Source: an uncultured Clostridia bacterium (GTDB taxonomy: Bacteria > Bacillota > Clostridia > Oscillospirales > Butyricicoccaceae). From it: DNA of 64,000 nucleotides. Under the pieces are notes generated by a model. The model saw only the letters and a program-made list of their open reading frames with translations. It had not been told where the DNA came from and ran no database searches. Both the position numbers and the translations under genes were made by a program. Positions within the stretch are counted from its first letter, which is position 1, and the number at the start of each line of letters is the position of its first letter. The stretch covers positions 1-64,000 of the forward strand of contig CALWAP010000005.1 of assembly GCA_944375715.1 (NCBI GenBank), in the 5' to 3' direction. Shown one piece after another: positions 40,462-49,767 of the stretch.

Positions 40462-43095
40462 ATGGAAAATTACAGCCGTACCTTTGAGGATGTGGCCCTT
40501 TCCCTGGGCACTTCCGAAAGAGGGCTTTCGGAGGAGGACGTCAAGCGCCGTGAACTTCAGTATGGCAAAAACCTTTTGGCTAAACCCCCCAAGCCTTCTC
40601 TTATAAAAAGGTTTTTTGCTCAGCTGGGCGACCCTATGACAATCATACTTATAGCTGCAGCTGCCATATCGCTTATAACAGCGGCATATTCTGGCGAAGG
40701 CTTTACCGATGTCATAATCATTATGGCAGTTGTAATTGTCAATGCCTGCCTTGGCGTTTATCAGGAAAGCAAAGCCGAAAAGGCTATCGAGGCGCTTCAG
40801 GCAATGTCGGCAGCTACATGTAAGGTAATTCGTGATGGCAAGATGCAGGTCATCAAGAGCGAAGATCTGGTACCCGGAGATGTCGTTTTGCTGGAAGCGG
40901 GAGATGCTGTGCCCGCCGATGGCCGTCTTTTTGAAAGCGCCAGCCTTAAAATAGAAGAAGCTGCGCTTACAGGTGAAAGCGTGCCTGTAACCAAAATTAC
41001 TGATCCTATTGGAGATGGCGGAACGGTTGCCCTTGGCGATCGCAAAAATATGGTCTATATGGGCAGCACTGTTGTCTATGGACGCGGCTCCGCCATAATT
41101 ACTGAAACCGGCATGAATACAGAGATGGGCAAAATAGCCGATGCTCTGGCAAAGGCCAAGGAAGGCCAGACGCCGCTTCAAATCAAGTTGTCCCATCTCA
41201 GCCGTATTCTCAGTTATCTTGTTATAGGGATATGCGCATTCATATTTGCATTTTCTCTGCTGCGCAGCGGCAGCTTTTCCGGCGCCGTTATACTTGACAC
41301 CTTTATGGTTGCCGTTTCTTTGGCCGTTGCTGCCATTCCGGAGGGCCTTGCCACTGTCGTTACAATAGTCCTTTCGATAGGCGTTACCAACATGTCAAAA
41401 CGCAACGCCATCATAAGAAAGCTGACAGCTGTCGAAACTCTGGGATGTACCCAGATAATATGCAGCGATAAAACGGGAACTCTTACCCAGAACAAAATGA
41501 CCGTCGTCGATGAGTTTACAAACGACCGCGAGCTTCTGGCAAAAGCCATGTCCCTTTGCAGTGACGCTCAGCTTGAACCTGACCATATAGGTACTGTGGG
41601 TGAGCCCACCGAATGCGCTTTAGTGCGTTATGCCGCTTCTCTGACGCTTTATAAGCCCGAGCTTGAAAAGAAGGAACCCAGAGTTGGAGAGGCTCCTTTT
41701 GACAGCGGACGAAAAATGATGAGCACCGTTCATTCAAAAGATGGCGGTTTTATTCAATACACCAAGGGTGCCCCTGATGAAATACTTCTCAGATGTACAG
41801 GATATCTCGGAGAAAATGGCAAAATAATGCCAATGACCGACGAACTCAGGCTCAGCGTCCTTGATGCCAACAAAAAAATGGCTTCGGGGGCTTTGAGAGT
41901 GCTTGCTGCGGCTTTTAAAAGCCATGCTTCTATGCCCGAAAGCTTTGATCCTTCCGTTCTTGAAAAAGATCTTATCTTTATCGGGCTGTGCGGCATGATA
42001 GATCCTGTGCGTCCGGAAGTAAAGGATGCCATTGCCCTTTGCCGCACATCAGGCATACGCCCCGTTATGATAACGGGCGACCATAAGGATACTGCCGCCG
42101 CCATAGCCAAAGAGCTGGGTATGATAACCTCCGATGACCAGGCTATAACCGGCCTTGAACTTTCGGCGCTAAGCGACAGCGAGTTCCTTGACCGCATAGA
42201 AGATATAAGCGTTTACGCCAGGGTGCAGCCCGAGCACAAGGTCAGGATAGTTGAGACCTGGCAGAAAAAGGGCTATATAACAGCCATGACAGGTGACGGC
42301 GTCAATGACGCCCCCAGCATAAAAACTGCCGATATTGGTGTAGGTATGGGCATAACCGGCACCGATGTCACAAAGAATGTTGCAGATATGGTCCTGGCCG
42401 ACGATAACTTTGCCACCATTGTTTCGGCTGTTGAGGAGGGCCGCAGGATCTATGACAATATCCGCAAATCCATTCAGTTCCTTCTGAGCTCCAACCTGAG
42501 CGAAGTTCTGAGCATATTCTTTGCCACTCTCCTGGGCTTTACCATCCTTAAGCCGGTCCACCTTTTATGGATAAATCTGATAACAGACTGTTTCCCCGCC
42601 ATGGCCCTTGGCATGGAGCAGGCCGAGCCGGGAGTCATGCAGCGCAAACCCAGGCCGGCCGACGAGAGCCTGTTTTCCGGCGGTTTAGGCTTCGATATCT
42701 TTTTCCAGGGCGTCGTTGTTACAGTGCTTACTTTGGCCGCATACTTCATAGGCCACTTTATGGAAGCCGGTGTATGGGAAATAGCCAACAGCCCCGATGG
42801 TATGACCATGGCCTTCCTGACCCTGAGCATGACCGAAATATGCCACAGCTTCAACATGCGCAGCCAGAACGCCAGCATCTTTACGCTGCCCGGGCATAAC
42901 AAGTTCCTGTGGGGTTCGGCCTTGATGAGTCTTATCTCCACAACGGCAGTCATATATATTCCCTTCCTGTCCAATGCCTTTGGTTTTGAACACATTAATG
43001 TATATGAATATATGACGGCCCTCACTCTGGCTTTCAGCGTGATTCCCATTGTCGAGATAGAAAAACTGATAGAGCGCAAGATCCACAAAGCATAG
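40462..43095 (+). CDS. P-type cation-transporting ATPase (Ca2+/Mn2+ type, IIA)
   Basis: Membrane ATPase of 877 aa matching the bacterial SERCA/PMR1-like (PacL) family. Visible are the A-domain ALTGESVPV, the fourth-helix AAIPEGLATVV cation motif, the phosphorylation site ICSDKTGTLTQNKM, nucleotide site YTKGAPDE, and the hinge MTGDGVNDAPSIKTADIG. About ten membrane segments are present. These pumps export Ca2+ and often Mn2+. Because the leader holds a yybP-ykoY riboswitch, I infer a role in Mn2+ efflux, possibly along with Ca2+. The start at 40462 follows AGGAGG. Confidence 0.93.
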   Translation: MENYSRTFEDVALSLGTSERGLSEEDVKRRELQYGKNLLAKPPKPSLIKRFFAQLGDPMTIILIAAAAISLITAAYSGEGFTDVIIIMAVVIVNACLGVYQESKAEKAIEALQAMSAATCKVIRDGKMQVIKSEDLVPGDVVLLEAGDAVPADGRLFESASLKIEEAALTGESVPVTKITDPIGDGGTVALGDRKNMVYMGSTVVYGRGSAIITETGMNTEMGKIADALAKAKEGQTPLQIKLSHLSRILSYLVIGICAFIFAFSLLRSGSFSGAVILDTFMVAVSLAVAAIPEGLATVVTIVLSIGVTNMSKRNAIIRKLTAVETLGCTQIICSDKTGTLTQNKMTVVDEFTNDRELLAKAMSLCSDAQLEPDHIGTVGEPTECALVRYAASLTLYKPELEKKEPRVGEAPFDSGRKMMSTVHSKDGGFIQYTKGAPDEILLRCTGYLGENGKIMPMTDELRLSVLDANKKMASGALRVLAAAFKSHASMPESFDPSVLEKDLIFIGLCGMIDPVRPEVKDAIALCRTSGIRPVMITGDHKDTAAAIAKELGMITSDDQAITGLELSALSDSEFLDRIEDISVYARVQPEHKVRIVETWQKKGYITAMTGDGVNDAPSIKTADIGVGMGITGTDVTKNVADMVLADDNFATIVSAVEEGRRIYDNIRKSIQFLLSSNLSEVLSIFFATLLGFTILKPVHLLWINLITDCFPAMALGMEQAEPGVMQRKPRPADESLFSGGLGFDIFFQGVVVTVLTLAAYFIGHFMEAGVWEIANSPDGMTMAFLTLSMTEICHSFNMRSQNASIFTLPGHNKFLWGSALMSLISTTAVIYIPFLSNAFGFEHINVYEYMTALTLAFSVIPIVEIEKLIERKIHKA

Positions 43096-43103
43096 AGCTT
43101 ATC

Positions 43104-43135
43104 AAAAAGCGGACGCAGAAGCGTCCGCTTTTTTA
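43104..43135. terminator. Bidirectional terminator after the ATPase gene
   Basis: AAAAAGCGGACGC pairs with GCGTCCGCTTTTT across AGAA. It ends the ATPase gene and the convergent XRE gene (stop at 43140). Confidence 0.92.
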
Positions 43136-43139
43136 CTGT

Positions 43140-43343
43140 CTATTCTTCTGTATATTCCAGTATATCCCCGGGCTGGCATTCCAAAACCCTGCATATCGCA
43201 TCCAGCGTACTGAACCTGATGGCCTTCACCTTGCCTGTTTTAAGATACGACAGGTTGACATTGGATATCCCTACCTTTTCGGCCAGGTCATTGAGTTTCA
43301 TTTTCCTGTCGGCCAAAACCCTGTCGAGCCTTATAATAATCAT
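43140..43343 (-). CDS. XRE-family regulator (YozG-like)
   Basis: Small helix-turn-helix protein of 67 aa: RLDRVLADRKMKLNDLAEKVGISNVNLSYLKTGKVKAIRFSTLDAICRVLECQPGDILEY. This compact type is usually encoded next to DUF2975 membrane proteins, as here, where the two overlap by 4 bp (ATGA). Probable regulator of the pair; signal unknown. Confidence 0.92.
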   Translation of the reverse strand: MIIIRLDRVLADRKMKLNDLAEKVGISNVNLSYLKTGKVKAIRFSTLDAICRVLECQPGDILEYTEE

Positions 43344-43966
43344 ATCGTATGGTCCACCTCGTCCTGGAGCGCTATCCCATAATGGATTATATAAGCAGCC
43401 ACCACAAACGCCACCCCGAAGCAGAAATTATCAAAAATGTTGACGTCCGGATTAATATATATAGAACAGTCAAGGATACGGTTTGCCACCCTCTGCACGG
43501 TGGTCTTTAAAAACGGTACAAACAAAGCGATGAATGTCTGAATCAGCCCGTAATAGAGAAGCCCCGCGGCATTCTTTTCCGTAAAAATAACGCCGCGGCT
43601 GACATTGCGGAAAACCCTGCCAAGATACCAATATGACACAATAGCCGGCGCCAGCTCCAGCGCAAATATCAGTGAAAGGGCCGCCGATACACCTGTTCCT
43701 ATGCTTCCGCCGTAGCCCGCATTTACCGTTATGTCATCATCACTGTGCACCGTCCACATGCGGCTGCCCGACCGGGGACTATCCTGGGCACAGTATGCAT
43801 TTTTGTATTCCTTTCCGTTCATAAGCAAGGTAAAGGTTTGCCTCCCCATAACGCTCAAAACCAGGCACAATGCCATATAAAGCATTATAAGGCGGCATAT
43901 CCATTCCATAAATCCCGCAAAAGGCATGGCATACTTTTCATTTACAAGTCTGCTTAGTACCTTCAT
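43340..43966 (-). CDS. DUF2975 membrane protein
   Basis: Protein of about 208 aa with four hydrophobic segments (about 18-40, 95-118, 140-158, 180-200) matching the DUF2975 pattern: VFRNVSRGVIFTEKNAAGLLYYG and the closing IHYGIALQDEVDHTI. Start uncertain: I prefer ATG 43966, 8 nt after GAGG; GTG 43975 and ATG 43972 have poor spacing. The XRE gene overlaps the 3' end. Such pairs are common in Firmicutes and of unknown role. Confidence 0.8.
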   Translation of the reverse strand: MKVLSRLVNEKYAMPFAGFMEWICRLIMLYMALCLVLSVMGRQTFTLLMNGKEYKNAYCAQDSPRSGSRMWTVHSDDDITVNAGYGGSIGTGVSAALSLIFALELAPAIVSYWYLGRVFRNVSRGVIFTEKNAAGLLYYGLIQTFIALFVPFLKTTVQRVANRILDCSIYINPDVNIFDNFCFGVAFVVAAYIIHYGIALQDEVDHTI

Positions 43967-44089
43967 CTTCATCACCTCAAGCTGAAGATACCAAACTCTT
44001 TGCAGTTTGTCAATAATTTTTTAATGAAAAAAATTAATTTTTAAATGTATTACATGAATTACTATCTTTATCTCCATCTCCCGGATATT

Positions 44090-45013
44090 TTAAATTGCGG
44101 TCAGGACTATCTCTGTCGGGTATACGGCAGAGCCTCGGAAACGCAGGAAAAAGCGGTAATCGTCCGACATGTCGTATATCATCTGCGGTATTTTCCAAAG
44201 GTCCTCGTTGCCGTGATACACCGATATCAAAAGTTTGGGGTGGTCATTTATAATATGCCTTACCGACCCCATAAGGGCCTTCTGCTCCCAGCCTTCTATA
44301 TCGGCCTTTATTATTGTCAGCGGCTCCTTTATGTCTTCATCCAGGGTAACCACTTCCACTCCCTGTCCCTCATCCGAAAGGCGATTGGCAGAAAAGCTGG
44401 CGCTGTTTTGCTCGACACCCATTATGCCTCCTCTGTCGCCCACACCCTTAAGCCTCATCGAGATATCCCTTATACCCGCCAGACTGCGCTCCATAATATC
44501 AAAATTCTCTTTTGTTATCTCATAACAATATATCCTCTTATAACAGTCGGGGCCGTAATTTTTAATATATGACAGCACCGTGTCGCCCACATATGCTCCC
44601 AGGTCGGCCATGACCTCGTTGGGGGTACACCGCACAAGATCGAGGTCAAAATATTGGTCAAATGTCTTTTCAGCTGCCGAAGCCGTCGATTCAAAATCAT
44701 ATCTGTACCAATTATTCAAAACAGCATAAAGCGTCTTTCTTGAGCGGTAATCGCAAAGGCTGTCGTAAAACCATATAAAATCGTCGATATGCTGTGACAG
44801 CGTCTGCTGCTTGAGCTCTATTTCCTCATATATCCCCTTTTCCTCATCAAGCCTCCCCCAATACGGATATCTCTCAAAAAACCCCATGCAGCTTATCCGT
44901 GCGGCCTCCGGCACACCCTCGTATGCCTTTCGCATCCTGTGATAAAGTTCCTTTTCGTTGAGGTTTTTTATTTCATGTGCCAGCTCGGAAAAGTTCCTGT
45001 CAATAATATTCAT
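44090..45013 (-). CDS. FkbM-family methyltransferase
   Basis: SAM-dependent methyltransferase-like protein (307 aa). The C-terminal ~180 residues follow the FkbM pattern: EVMADLGAYVGDTVLSYIKNYG (SAM loop), YCYEITKENFDIMERSL, EVVTLDEDIKEPLTIIKADIEGWEQKALMGS and HPKLLISVYHGNEDLWKIP. The N-terminal ~130 residues are helical and not recognised. FkbM enzymes methylate hydroxyls of sugars or small molecules; the acceptor here is unknown. A strong GGAGG precedes the start. It is separated from the Bce operon by a terminator. Confidence 0.87.
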   Translation of the reverse strand: MNIIDRNFSELAHEIKNLNEKELYHRMRKAYEGVPEAARISCMGFFERYPYWGRLDEEKGIYEEIELKQQTLSQHIDDFIWFYDSLCDYRSRKTLYAVLNNWYRYDFESTASAAEKTFDQYFDLDLVRCTPNEVMADLGAYVGDTVLSYIKNYGPDCYKRIYCYEITKENFDIMERSLAGIRDISMRLKGVGDRGGIMGVEQNSASFSANRLSDEGQGVEVVTLDEDIKEPLTIIKADIEGWEQKALMGSVRHIINDHPKLLISVYHGNEDLWKIPQMIYDMSDDYRFFLRFRGSAVYPTEIVLTAI

Positions 45014-45059
45014 TTTATCGCCTCCTTCTCAATACCTATTCAGGCTGCCGCGATAAAAT

Positions 45060-45089
45060 GAAAAAAGCCGCCTAAAGGCGGCTTTTTCA
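45060..45089 (-). terminator. Terminator of the Bce ABC operon
   Basis: Minus strand AAAAAGCCGCC pairs with GGCGGCTTTTTT across TTTA, five bases past the permease stop (45094). Confidence 0.92.
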
Positions 45090-45093
45090 AATA

Positions 45094-47109
45094 TCACACA
45101 GAGGTATCGGTCTTGCTTACCACCGAGAAATACGAATAAGAGGTCAGACGATATATCACAATATAAAAAAGTGCAAACGCAATATAGCATGCGAGTGTCA
45201 CTTTGACAAGCAGCACTGTGTCGGTCAGGCTGAAAATCAAAAGCAGTTTCCTTACTATCGGAAAAGCAAAGGCAAGATGTATCCCCGCTGTCAGTATTGG
45301 AAGAAAAAACACGGTGAGCACCTGAGAATTGACGCTCTTTTTTATATCCTTGCGGCTCATACCTACTTTACGCATTATATCGAACCTCGAGCGGTCCTCA
45401 TAACCCTCGGATACCTGCTTATAGTAAATTATAAGCACGGCAGCAAATACAAATGTTATGCCTAAAAGTATCCCCAGGAAAAACAGCCCGCCGTAAAGAG
45501 CGTAAAAGCTGTCACGTTCGTTCGCGGCGCTTTCGATCGACACCAGGCTGCTTTCGGCCTTAAGCCTCTGAACCATATCCTTATATATTTCAATTTGCTT
45601 TTGAGGTTGACAGTCAAGGTCAAAGCCGTACATCCATTTAAGATAAGAGCCATCCCAGCCTTCTCCCTGAGCCATGATATCCGACACTACCCTTTCGAAA
45701 TCTCCGACAAATATATAAAAGGACGGGATTATCTGCATGGCATCATCTCCATCGGCGATAAACCGGTCTGCCTTTTTAACCACATCCAGCTTTATCTGCC
45801 CCAGGGACACATAGGCTTCGTCATAAGCCATCTCATTTGTAGAACAAATTATGGCCTCCCCGTCACCGAGGGTTTCACTCTTTCCCATAAGTCGGTTATA
45901 GTCCGAAAGGGGAATAATATATATCTGGGCCTGACGAAAAAGCTCGTAATCCATATCGTCCGAGGGCACGGGCAACACCCGGCCATTGCCCAAAAATCCG
46001 GCAAAGGCGGCTGCCCTGTAATTCAGGGTATCTTGAGGGCTTTCGTCATGATCCCGGCATACCTCAAGTATGATCTCCCTGAGCTTTTCGGTGCTCTGGT
46101 CGGAAAGCTCACCTACATTCTCCATAAAAAAGTCTACCCCTATATTCCTGGGATACCTTCTCCGCAGGCTGTCCTCAAAGCCGAGATAAAGGCATACCGT
46201 CGAGGATATCATTACCAGGACCATGGTGCAGAGTATGCATATAGACGCAAGCCCCGCGCCGTTGCGCTTCATTCTGAAAGCCATGGAGGATATCGACACA
46301 AAATGGTTGGTCCTGTAATAATACCTCTTGTTTTTCTGCAAAAGTCGGCACATGGTCACCGAGCCGGCCATAAACAAAAGATAAGTCGCGGCAATGACCA
46401 TCAGTACGGCAACAAAAAAGATAAATATTGCCGCTACGGGGTCTTCTATCGTCAGCGACATATAATAGGCCCCGCCTAAAAGCCCCGCGCCAAGCAAAGC
46501 CGCCAGCCAATTTGCCTTAGGCGGCTTTTCGCCGGCACTTTCGCTCCGAAGCAGCCCTATGGGGTCGGTAAGGCTTGTCTGCCTTACGGCGTCAAGGTAT
46601 ATCAGCGCAAATATGACAGCAAAAAGCGATATGGTTTTACAAATGGGTATAAGCCCCACAGAAAAGCTGAAATCGGCGCCGGCACCCATTATTTTCAGCA
46701 TGCCAAGCTCGGCAAACTTTGAAAAAAGTATACCGAAGAAAAGACCTCCGATTATCGATACGGCAGCCGAGGTAAGGCCTTCACACAAAAGCAGCAGCGC
46801 TATATTCCTTTTGCCCATGCCAAGTATGTTGTAAAGGCCGAACTCTTTTTTTCTCCTGCGCATTAGAAAGGAATTTGTATAATAAAGGAATATGGCCGAA
46901 AAAAAGCACATGACGCCGAAACCCATGGACATGAATACCTGCATGGTATCCCCGCCCCTCATCATCTTTAAAGTTTCTGATACAGACAGAAAGCTGATGA
47001 TATAGCACATGGCCACCATGCCCATGCATGTCAGAAGGTACGGAAGATAAAGCCGGCCGTTTTTCTTCGTTCCCGTCCGCGCCAGCTTGAAATAAAAGGC
47101 AATGTTCAT
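45094..47109 (-). CDS. BceB-type ABC transporter permease
   Basis: Membrane protein (671 aa) of the BceB family: about ten transmembrane helices with two FtsX domains and a large extracellular domain (about residues 315-520) between helices 7 and 8. The N-terminus (MNIAFYFKLARTGTKKNGRLYLPYLLTC) and YTNSFLMRRRKKEFGLYNILGMGKRNI are typical. BceB proteins sense cell-wall-active peptide antibiotics such as bacitracin or lantibiotics and free their lipid targets. It overlaps the ATPase gene by 4 bp and has the cognate kinase and regulator just upstream. Confidence 0.92.
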   Translation of the reverse strand: MNIAFYFKLARTGTKKNGRLYLPYLLTCMGMVAMCYIISFLSVSETLKMMRGGDTMQVFMSMGFGVMCFFSAIFLYYTNSFLMRRRKKEFGLYNILGMGKRNIALLLLCEGLTSAAVSIIGGLFFGILFSKFAELGMLKIMGAGADFSFSVGLIPICKTISLFAVIFALIYLDAVRQTSLTDPIGLLRSESAGEKPPKANWLAALLGAGLLGGAYYMSLTIEDPVAAIFIFFVAVLMVIAATYLLFMAGSVTMCRLLQKNKRYYYRTNHFVSISSMAFRMKRNGAGLASICILCTMVLVMISSTVCLYLGFEDSLRRRYPRNIGVDFFMENVGELSDQSTEKLREIILEVCRDHDESPQDTLNYRAAAFAGFLGNGRVLPVPSDDMDYELFRQAQIYIIPLSDYNRLMGKSETLGDGEAIICSTNEMAYDEAYVSLGQIKLDVVKKADRFIADGDDAMQIIPSFYIFVGDFERVVSDIMAQGEGWDGSYLKWMYGFDLDCQPQKQIEIYKDMVQRLKAESSLVSIESAANERDSFYALYGGLFFLGILLGITFVFAAVLIIYYKQVSEGYEDRSRFDIMRKVGMSRKDIKKSVNSQVLTVFFLPILTAGIHLAFAFPIVRKLLLIFSLTDTVLLVKVTLACYIAFALFYIVIYRLTSYSYFSVVSKTDTSV

Positions 47110-47870
47110 TTGCGCTCACCGCCCGTCGTAAGCATGGTAAGCGTATCGGATACGCGCTGATACTGCTGGGCCTCGGTATATTCACCTCTGTAAAGCTGGT
47201 GATAGACCTCGCCATCCCTGATAAACAGCACCCTTTTTGCATGGCTTGCGGCTTTAATGGAATGGGTTACCATGATTATGGTCTGGCCGCTTTTGTTTAT
47301 CTCGCCGAAAAGGCGCAGCAGCTCGTCGGTGGCGCGGGAATCAAGGGCGCCTGTCGGTTCGTCAGCCAAAATTATGCGCGGATATGTTATAACCGCCCTG
47401 GCCACCGCCGCCCTCTGCTTCTGCCCTCCCGATACCTCATAAGGATACTTTTTCAGTATATCGGTTATGCCCAGCTCGAAGGCTATCTTCATAAGGCGCT
47501 TTCTCATTTCCGTATAATCCATGCCCGCCAGAACCAAAGGCAGATATATGTTATCCTCCAGCGTAAAGGTATCGAGCAGGTTGAACTCCTGAAAAACAAA
47601 ACCCAGGTTATCCCTGCGGAAGGCCGCCATATCCTTTTCCTTTATCTGTGAAAGATCCTTTCCGTCAAGCCTGACCCTGCCTTCGGTGGGCTTGTCCAAA
47701 GCGGCCAGGATATTAAGAAGGGTGGTTTTGCCCGAGCCTGATTCGCCCATTACGGCTACATACTCGCCTTCTTCTATGAGAAAGCTGACATTCGAAAGGG
47801 CCTGCACCCTGTTTCCTCCGAAACGGGTAGTGTATATCTTCTTAAGCCCATCGACTTCCAGAATACTCAT
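47106..47870 (-). CDS. BceA-type ABC transporter ATP-binding protein
   Basis: ATPase subunit (254 aa): Walker A GESGSGKTTLLN, signature VSGGQKQRAAVARA, Walker B IILADEPTGALDSRA, and the H-loop VTHS. The LolD/BceA pattern FQEFNLLDTFTLEDNIYLPL is present. Partner of the permease at 45094. A strong AAGGAGG lies before the start at 47870, behind a 110-bp promoter region with a likely response-regulator site. Confidence 0.94.
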   Translation of the reverse strand: MSILEVDGLKKIYTTRFGGNRVQALSNVSFLIEEGEYVAVMGESGSGKTTLLNILAALDKPTEGRVRLDGKDLSQIKEKDMAAFRRDNLGFVFQEFNLLDTFTLEDNIYLPLVLAGMDYTEMRKRLMKIAFELGITDILKKYPYEVSGGQKQRAAVARAVITYPRIILADEPTGALDSRATDELLRLFGEINKSGQTIIMVTHSIKAASHAKRVLFIRDGEVYHQLYRGEYTEAQQYQRVSDTLTMLTTGGERK

Positions 47871-47956
47871 TTAAATGCCTCCTTTTCTTTGACACCGTCA
47901 TTGTAACAAAAGGATGGCCGCAAGCTCCATCGAATGTCCTTACATTTCAGGCGGAA

Positions 47957-47976
47957 ATCTTACATCTTTGTAAGAC
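47957..47976. promoter_or_regulatory. Candidate response-regulator box upstream of bceAB
   Basis: TCTTACA and TGTAAGA form an inverted repeat (TCTTACATCTTTGTAAGA); a related TTACAT lies at about 47940-47945. The position upstream of bceA and downstream of the kinase gene matches where BceR-type regulators bind. I see no strong consensus -35 box, fitting an activated promoter. Confidence 0.6.
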
Positions 47977-47979
47977 AAA

Positions 47980-48972
47980 TCATTCGCTTGCTTCCTGCTC
48001 GTGGAAAAGGTCTATTTTTACAACCGTACCCCTGCCCGGCTCGGATTCGGCCTTTATGCCGTGGCCCAGCTTTTGGCATATCCTGCTGCAAAAATAAAGC
48101 CCGATGCCGCTGGCCTTTTTGTCGGCCCTGCCGTTATAGCCCGTATAGCTTTTCTGAAATATCCTTGGCAGGTCCTCGGGCGCTATGCCTATGCCGCTGT
48201 CGGATATGCAAAGGGTCAGTGGCGCTTCGGTGTATATCCTGACACATCCTCCCTCCGGCGTATACTTGAGGGAATTGGAAAGCACCTGCTCTATAACAAA
48301 TGAAAGCCATTTTTCATCTGTCAGCACAAAGCAGCAGGCAGGCTCATATTCCAGCCTGATCTTTTTCCCGATAAACTGCCCCGCCAGGCCTTTTACCGCT
48401 TCTTTTATGATTCTGTCCAAAGGGACCCTTGCAAACAGGTAATCGCTGGAACATGAATCCAGCCTGACAAAAGCCAGGACCATTTCCACATACTGCTCTA
48501 TGCGCTTAAGCTCCGAAGCAAGCCGTCTTGAAAAACTGCTGTCGCTCCCCTGAAGCTCCAGGCGCATTGAGGATATGGGCAGCTTTATCTGATGGGCCCA
48601 CATGGTGTAGTAATCTGCCATATCACGCCTGGAGGCCTTATCCGCCTTTGAAAGCTCGGCATACCCTTTTTTCAGTGACATTACGATTTCGATATAATCC
48701 CGCTCCTGCCATAAAGAGGGTGCGGGAAGAACGTCTATAAGCTCGGCCGGCATGTCTTTCATGCTTTCAAGAATGCGGTGCTTTTCCCTTCCCGAAAAAT
48801 AACCTGATACAAATATAACGGTCCCCAGCACACAGCAAACCGAAAAAGGGTATAGGAATGCCGCCATAGGCAGTCCATAAAGGCCTATGGCAGCACCGAA
48901 CACAGCAGAAAACAGCATAAACGCCGCTGCTTCCTTCAGATGGCTTGCGGCATAGCTTTTCAGAAAGCCCAT
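47980..48972 (-). CDS. Intramembrane-sensing histidine kinase (BceS-type)
   Basis: Sensor kinase of 330 aa with two closely spaced N-terminal membrane helices (about 15-35 and 38-58) and almost no extracellular loop. That makes it an intramembrane-sensing kinase that depends on the BceAB transporter for signal detection. The phosphoacceptor box is WAHQIKLPISSMRLEL (His ~127). The ATP domain shows N (EQVLSNSLKYTPEGG), G1 (ISDSGIGIAPEDL), F (IFQKSYTG) and G2 (ASGIGLYFC) boxes. It lies 11 bp after the response regulator gene. Confidence 0.94.
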   Translation of the reverse strand: MGFLKSYAASHLKEAAAFMLFSAVFGAAIGLYGLPMAAFLYPFSVCCVLGTVIFVSGYFSGREKHRILESMKDMPAELIDVLPAPSLWQERDYIEIVMSLKKGYAELSKADKASRRDMADYYTMWAHQIKLPISSMRLELQGSDSSFSRRLASELKRIEQYVEMVLAFVRLDSCSSDYLFARVPLDRIIKEAVKGLAGQFIGKKIRLEYEPACCFVLTDEKWLSFVIEQVLSNSLKYTPEGGCVRIYTEAPLTLCISDSGIGIAPEDLPRIFQKSYTGYNGRADKKASGIGLYFCSRICQKLGHGIKAESEPGRGTVVKIDLFHEQEASE

Positions 48973-48983
48973 GGTTTTGCCCC

Positions 48984-49655
48984 CTATTCTATGATATATC
49001 CCACTCCAAACCGCGTTTTTATGAAATCGGAAAGCCCTTCATTCACAAGCTTGCGGCGCAGGCGGTTTATATTGACCGTCAGGGTGTTTTCATCGATAAA
49101 GCTGTCGGTCTCCCACAGCCTTTCCATAAGCTTCTCACGGCTGACTGTCCTGCCCTTGTTTTCCATAAGGCATAAAAGCATCCTGAACTCGTTTTTTGTA
49201 AGCTCTATCTTTTTGCCGTTATACGACAAGGTGCCGTCATTTGTATTCAGCCTGGCTCCCTTATGCTCCAGAAAGCATATCCCTCCGGAAAAATCGTAGG
49301 CCCTTCTGAGCATAGCCTGGACCTTTGCCATAAGGACGCTTATGTCAAATGGCTTGGCTATAAAATCATCCCCGCCCATATTGACCGCCATGACTATGTT
49401 CATATTATCGGAAGCCGAAGATATGAAAATTATCGGTACTTTGGATTTTTTCCGTATTTCCGAACACCAATAGTATCCGTCATAAAAGGGCAGCGATATA
49501 TCCATAAGCACCAGATGCGGCGAAAAGGCGTCAAACTCGGCCAGGACATTCCTGAAGTCCTTTACGCACCCAGCGTCAAATCCCCATGCTTCCAGCTGGC
49601 GCTTTATGCCTCCCGATATGCCCTCATCATCCTCAACAATAAATATCCTCTGCAT
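48984..49655 (-). CDS. OmpR-family response regulator (BceR-type)
   Basis: Regulator of 223 aa: receiver domain with acidic pocket EDDE, phosphoacceptor Asp52 in LVLMDISLPFYDG and Lys in DDFIAKPFD; C-terminal winged helix (ELTKNEFRMLLCLMENKGRTVSREKLMERLWE, LTVNINRLRRKL, GVGYIIE). With the kinase at 47980 it should activate bceAB in response to peptide antibiotics. Confidence 0.95.
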   Translation of the reverse strand: MQRIFIVEDDEGISGGIKRQLEAWGFDAGCVKDFRNVLAEFDAFSPHLVLMDISLPFYDGYYWCSEIRKKSKVPIIFISSASDNMNIVMAVNMGGDDFIAKPFDISVLMAKVQAMLRRAYDFSGGICFLEHKGARLNTNDGTLSYNGKKIELTKNEFRMLLCLMENKGRTVSREKLMERLWETDSFIDENTLTVNINRLRRKLVNEGLSDFIKTRFGVGYIIE

Positions 49656-49687
49656 GATACCTCCGCAATAACATCAGGATAGGTTTT

Positions 49688-49716
49688 ATTATATCCGCAT
49701 AAAGCATTTCAATCAA
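49688..49716 (-). promoter_or_regulatory. Promoter of the bceRS genes
   Basis: Minus strand TTGATT (49711-49716), 17-bp spacer, TATAAT (49688-49693), about 35 nt before the regulator start. Confidence 0.78.
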
Positions 49717-49722
49717 CCGCAT

Positions 49723-49757
49723 GAAAAAAGCGCCCGCTTTCAAAGCGGACGCTTTTT
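49723..49757 (-). terminator. Terminator of the Glu/Gln/Asn-rich lipoprotein gene
   Basis: AAAAAGCG-CCGCTTT pairs with AAAGCGG-CGCTTTTT (one internal mismatch), ten bases past the lipoprotein stop at 49768. Confidence 0.85.
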
Positions 49758-49767
49758 GCCTCGGCTT

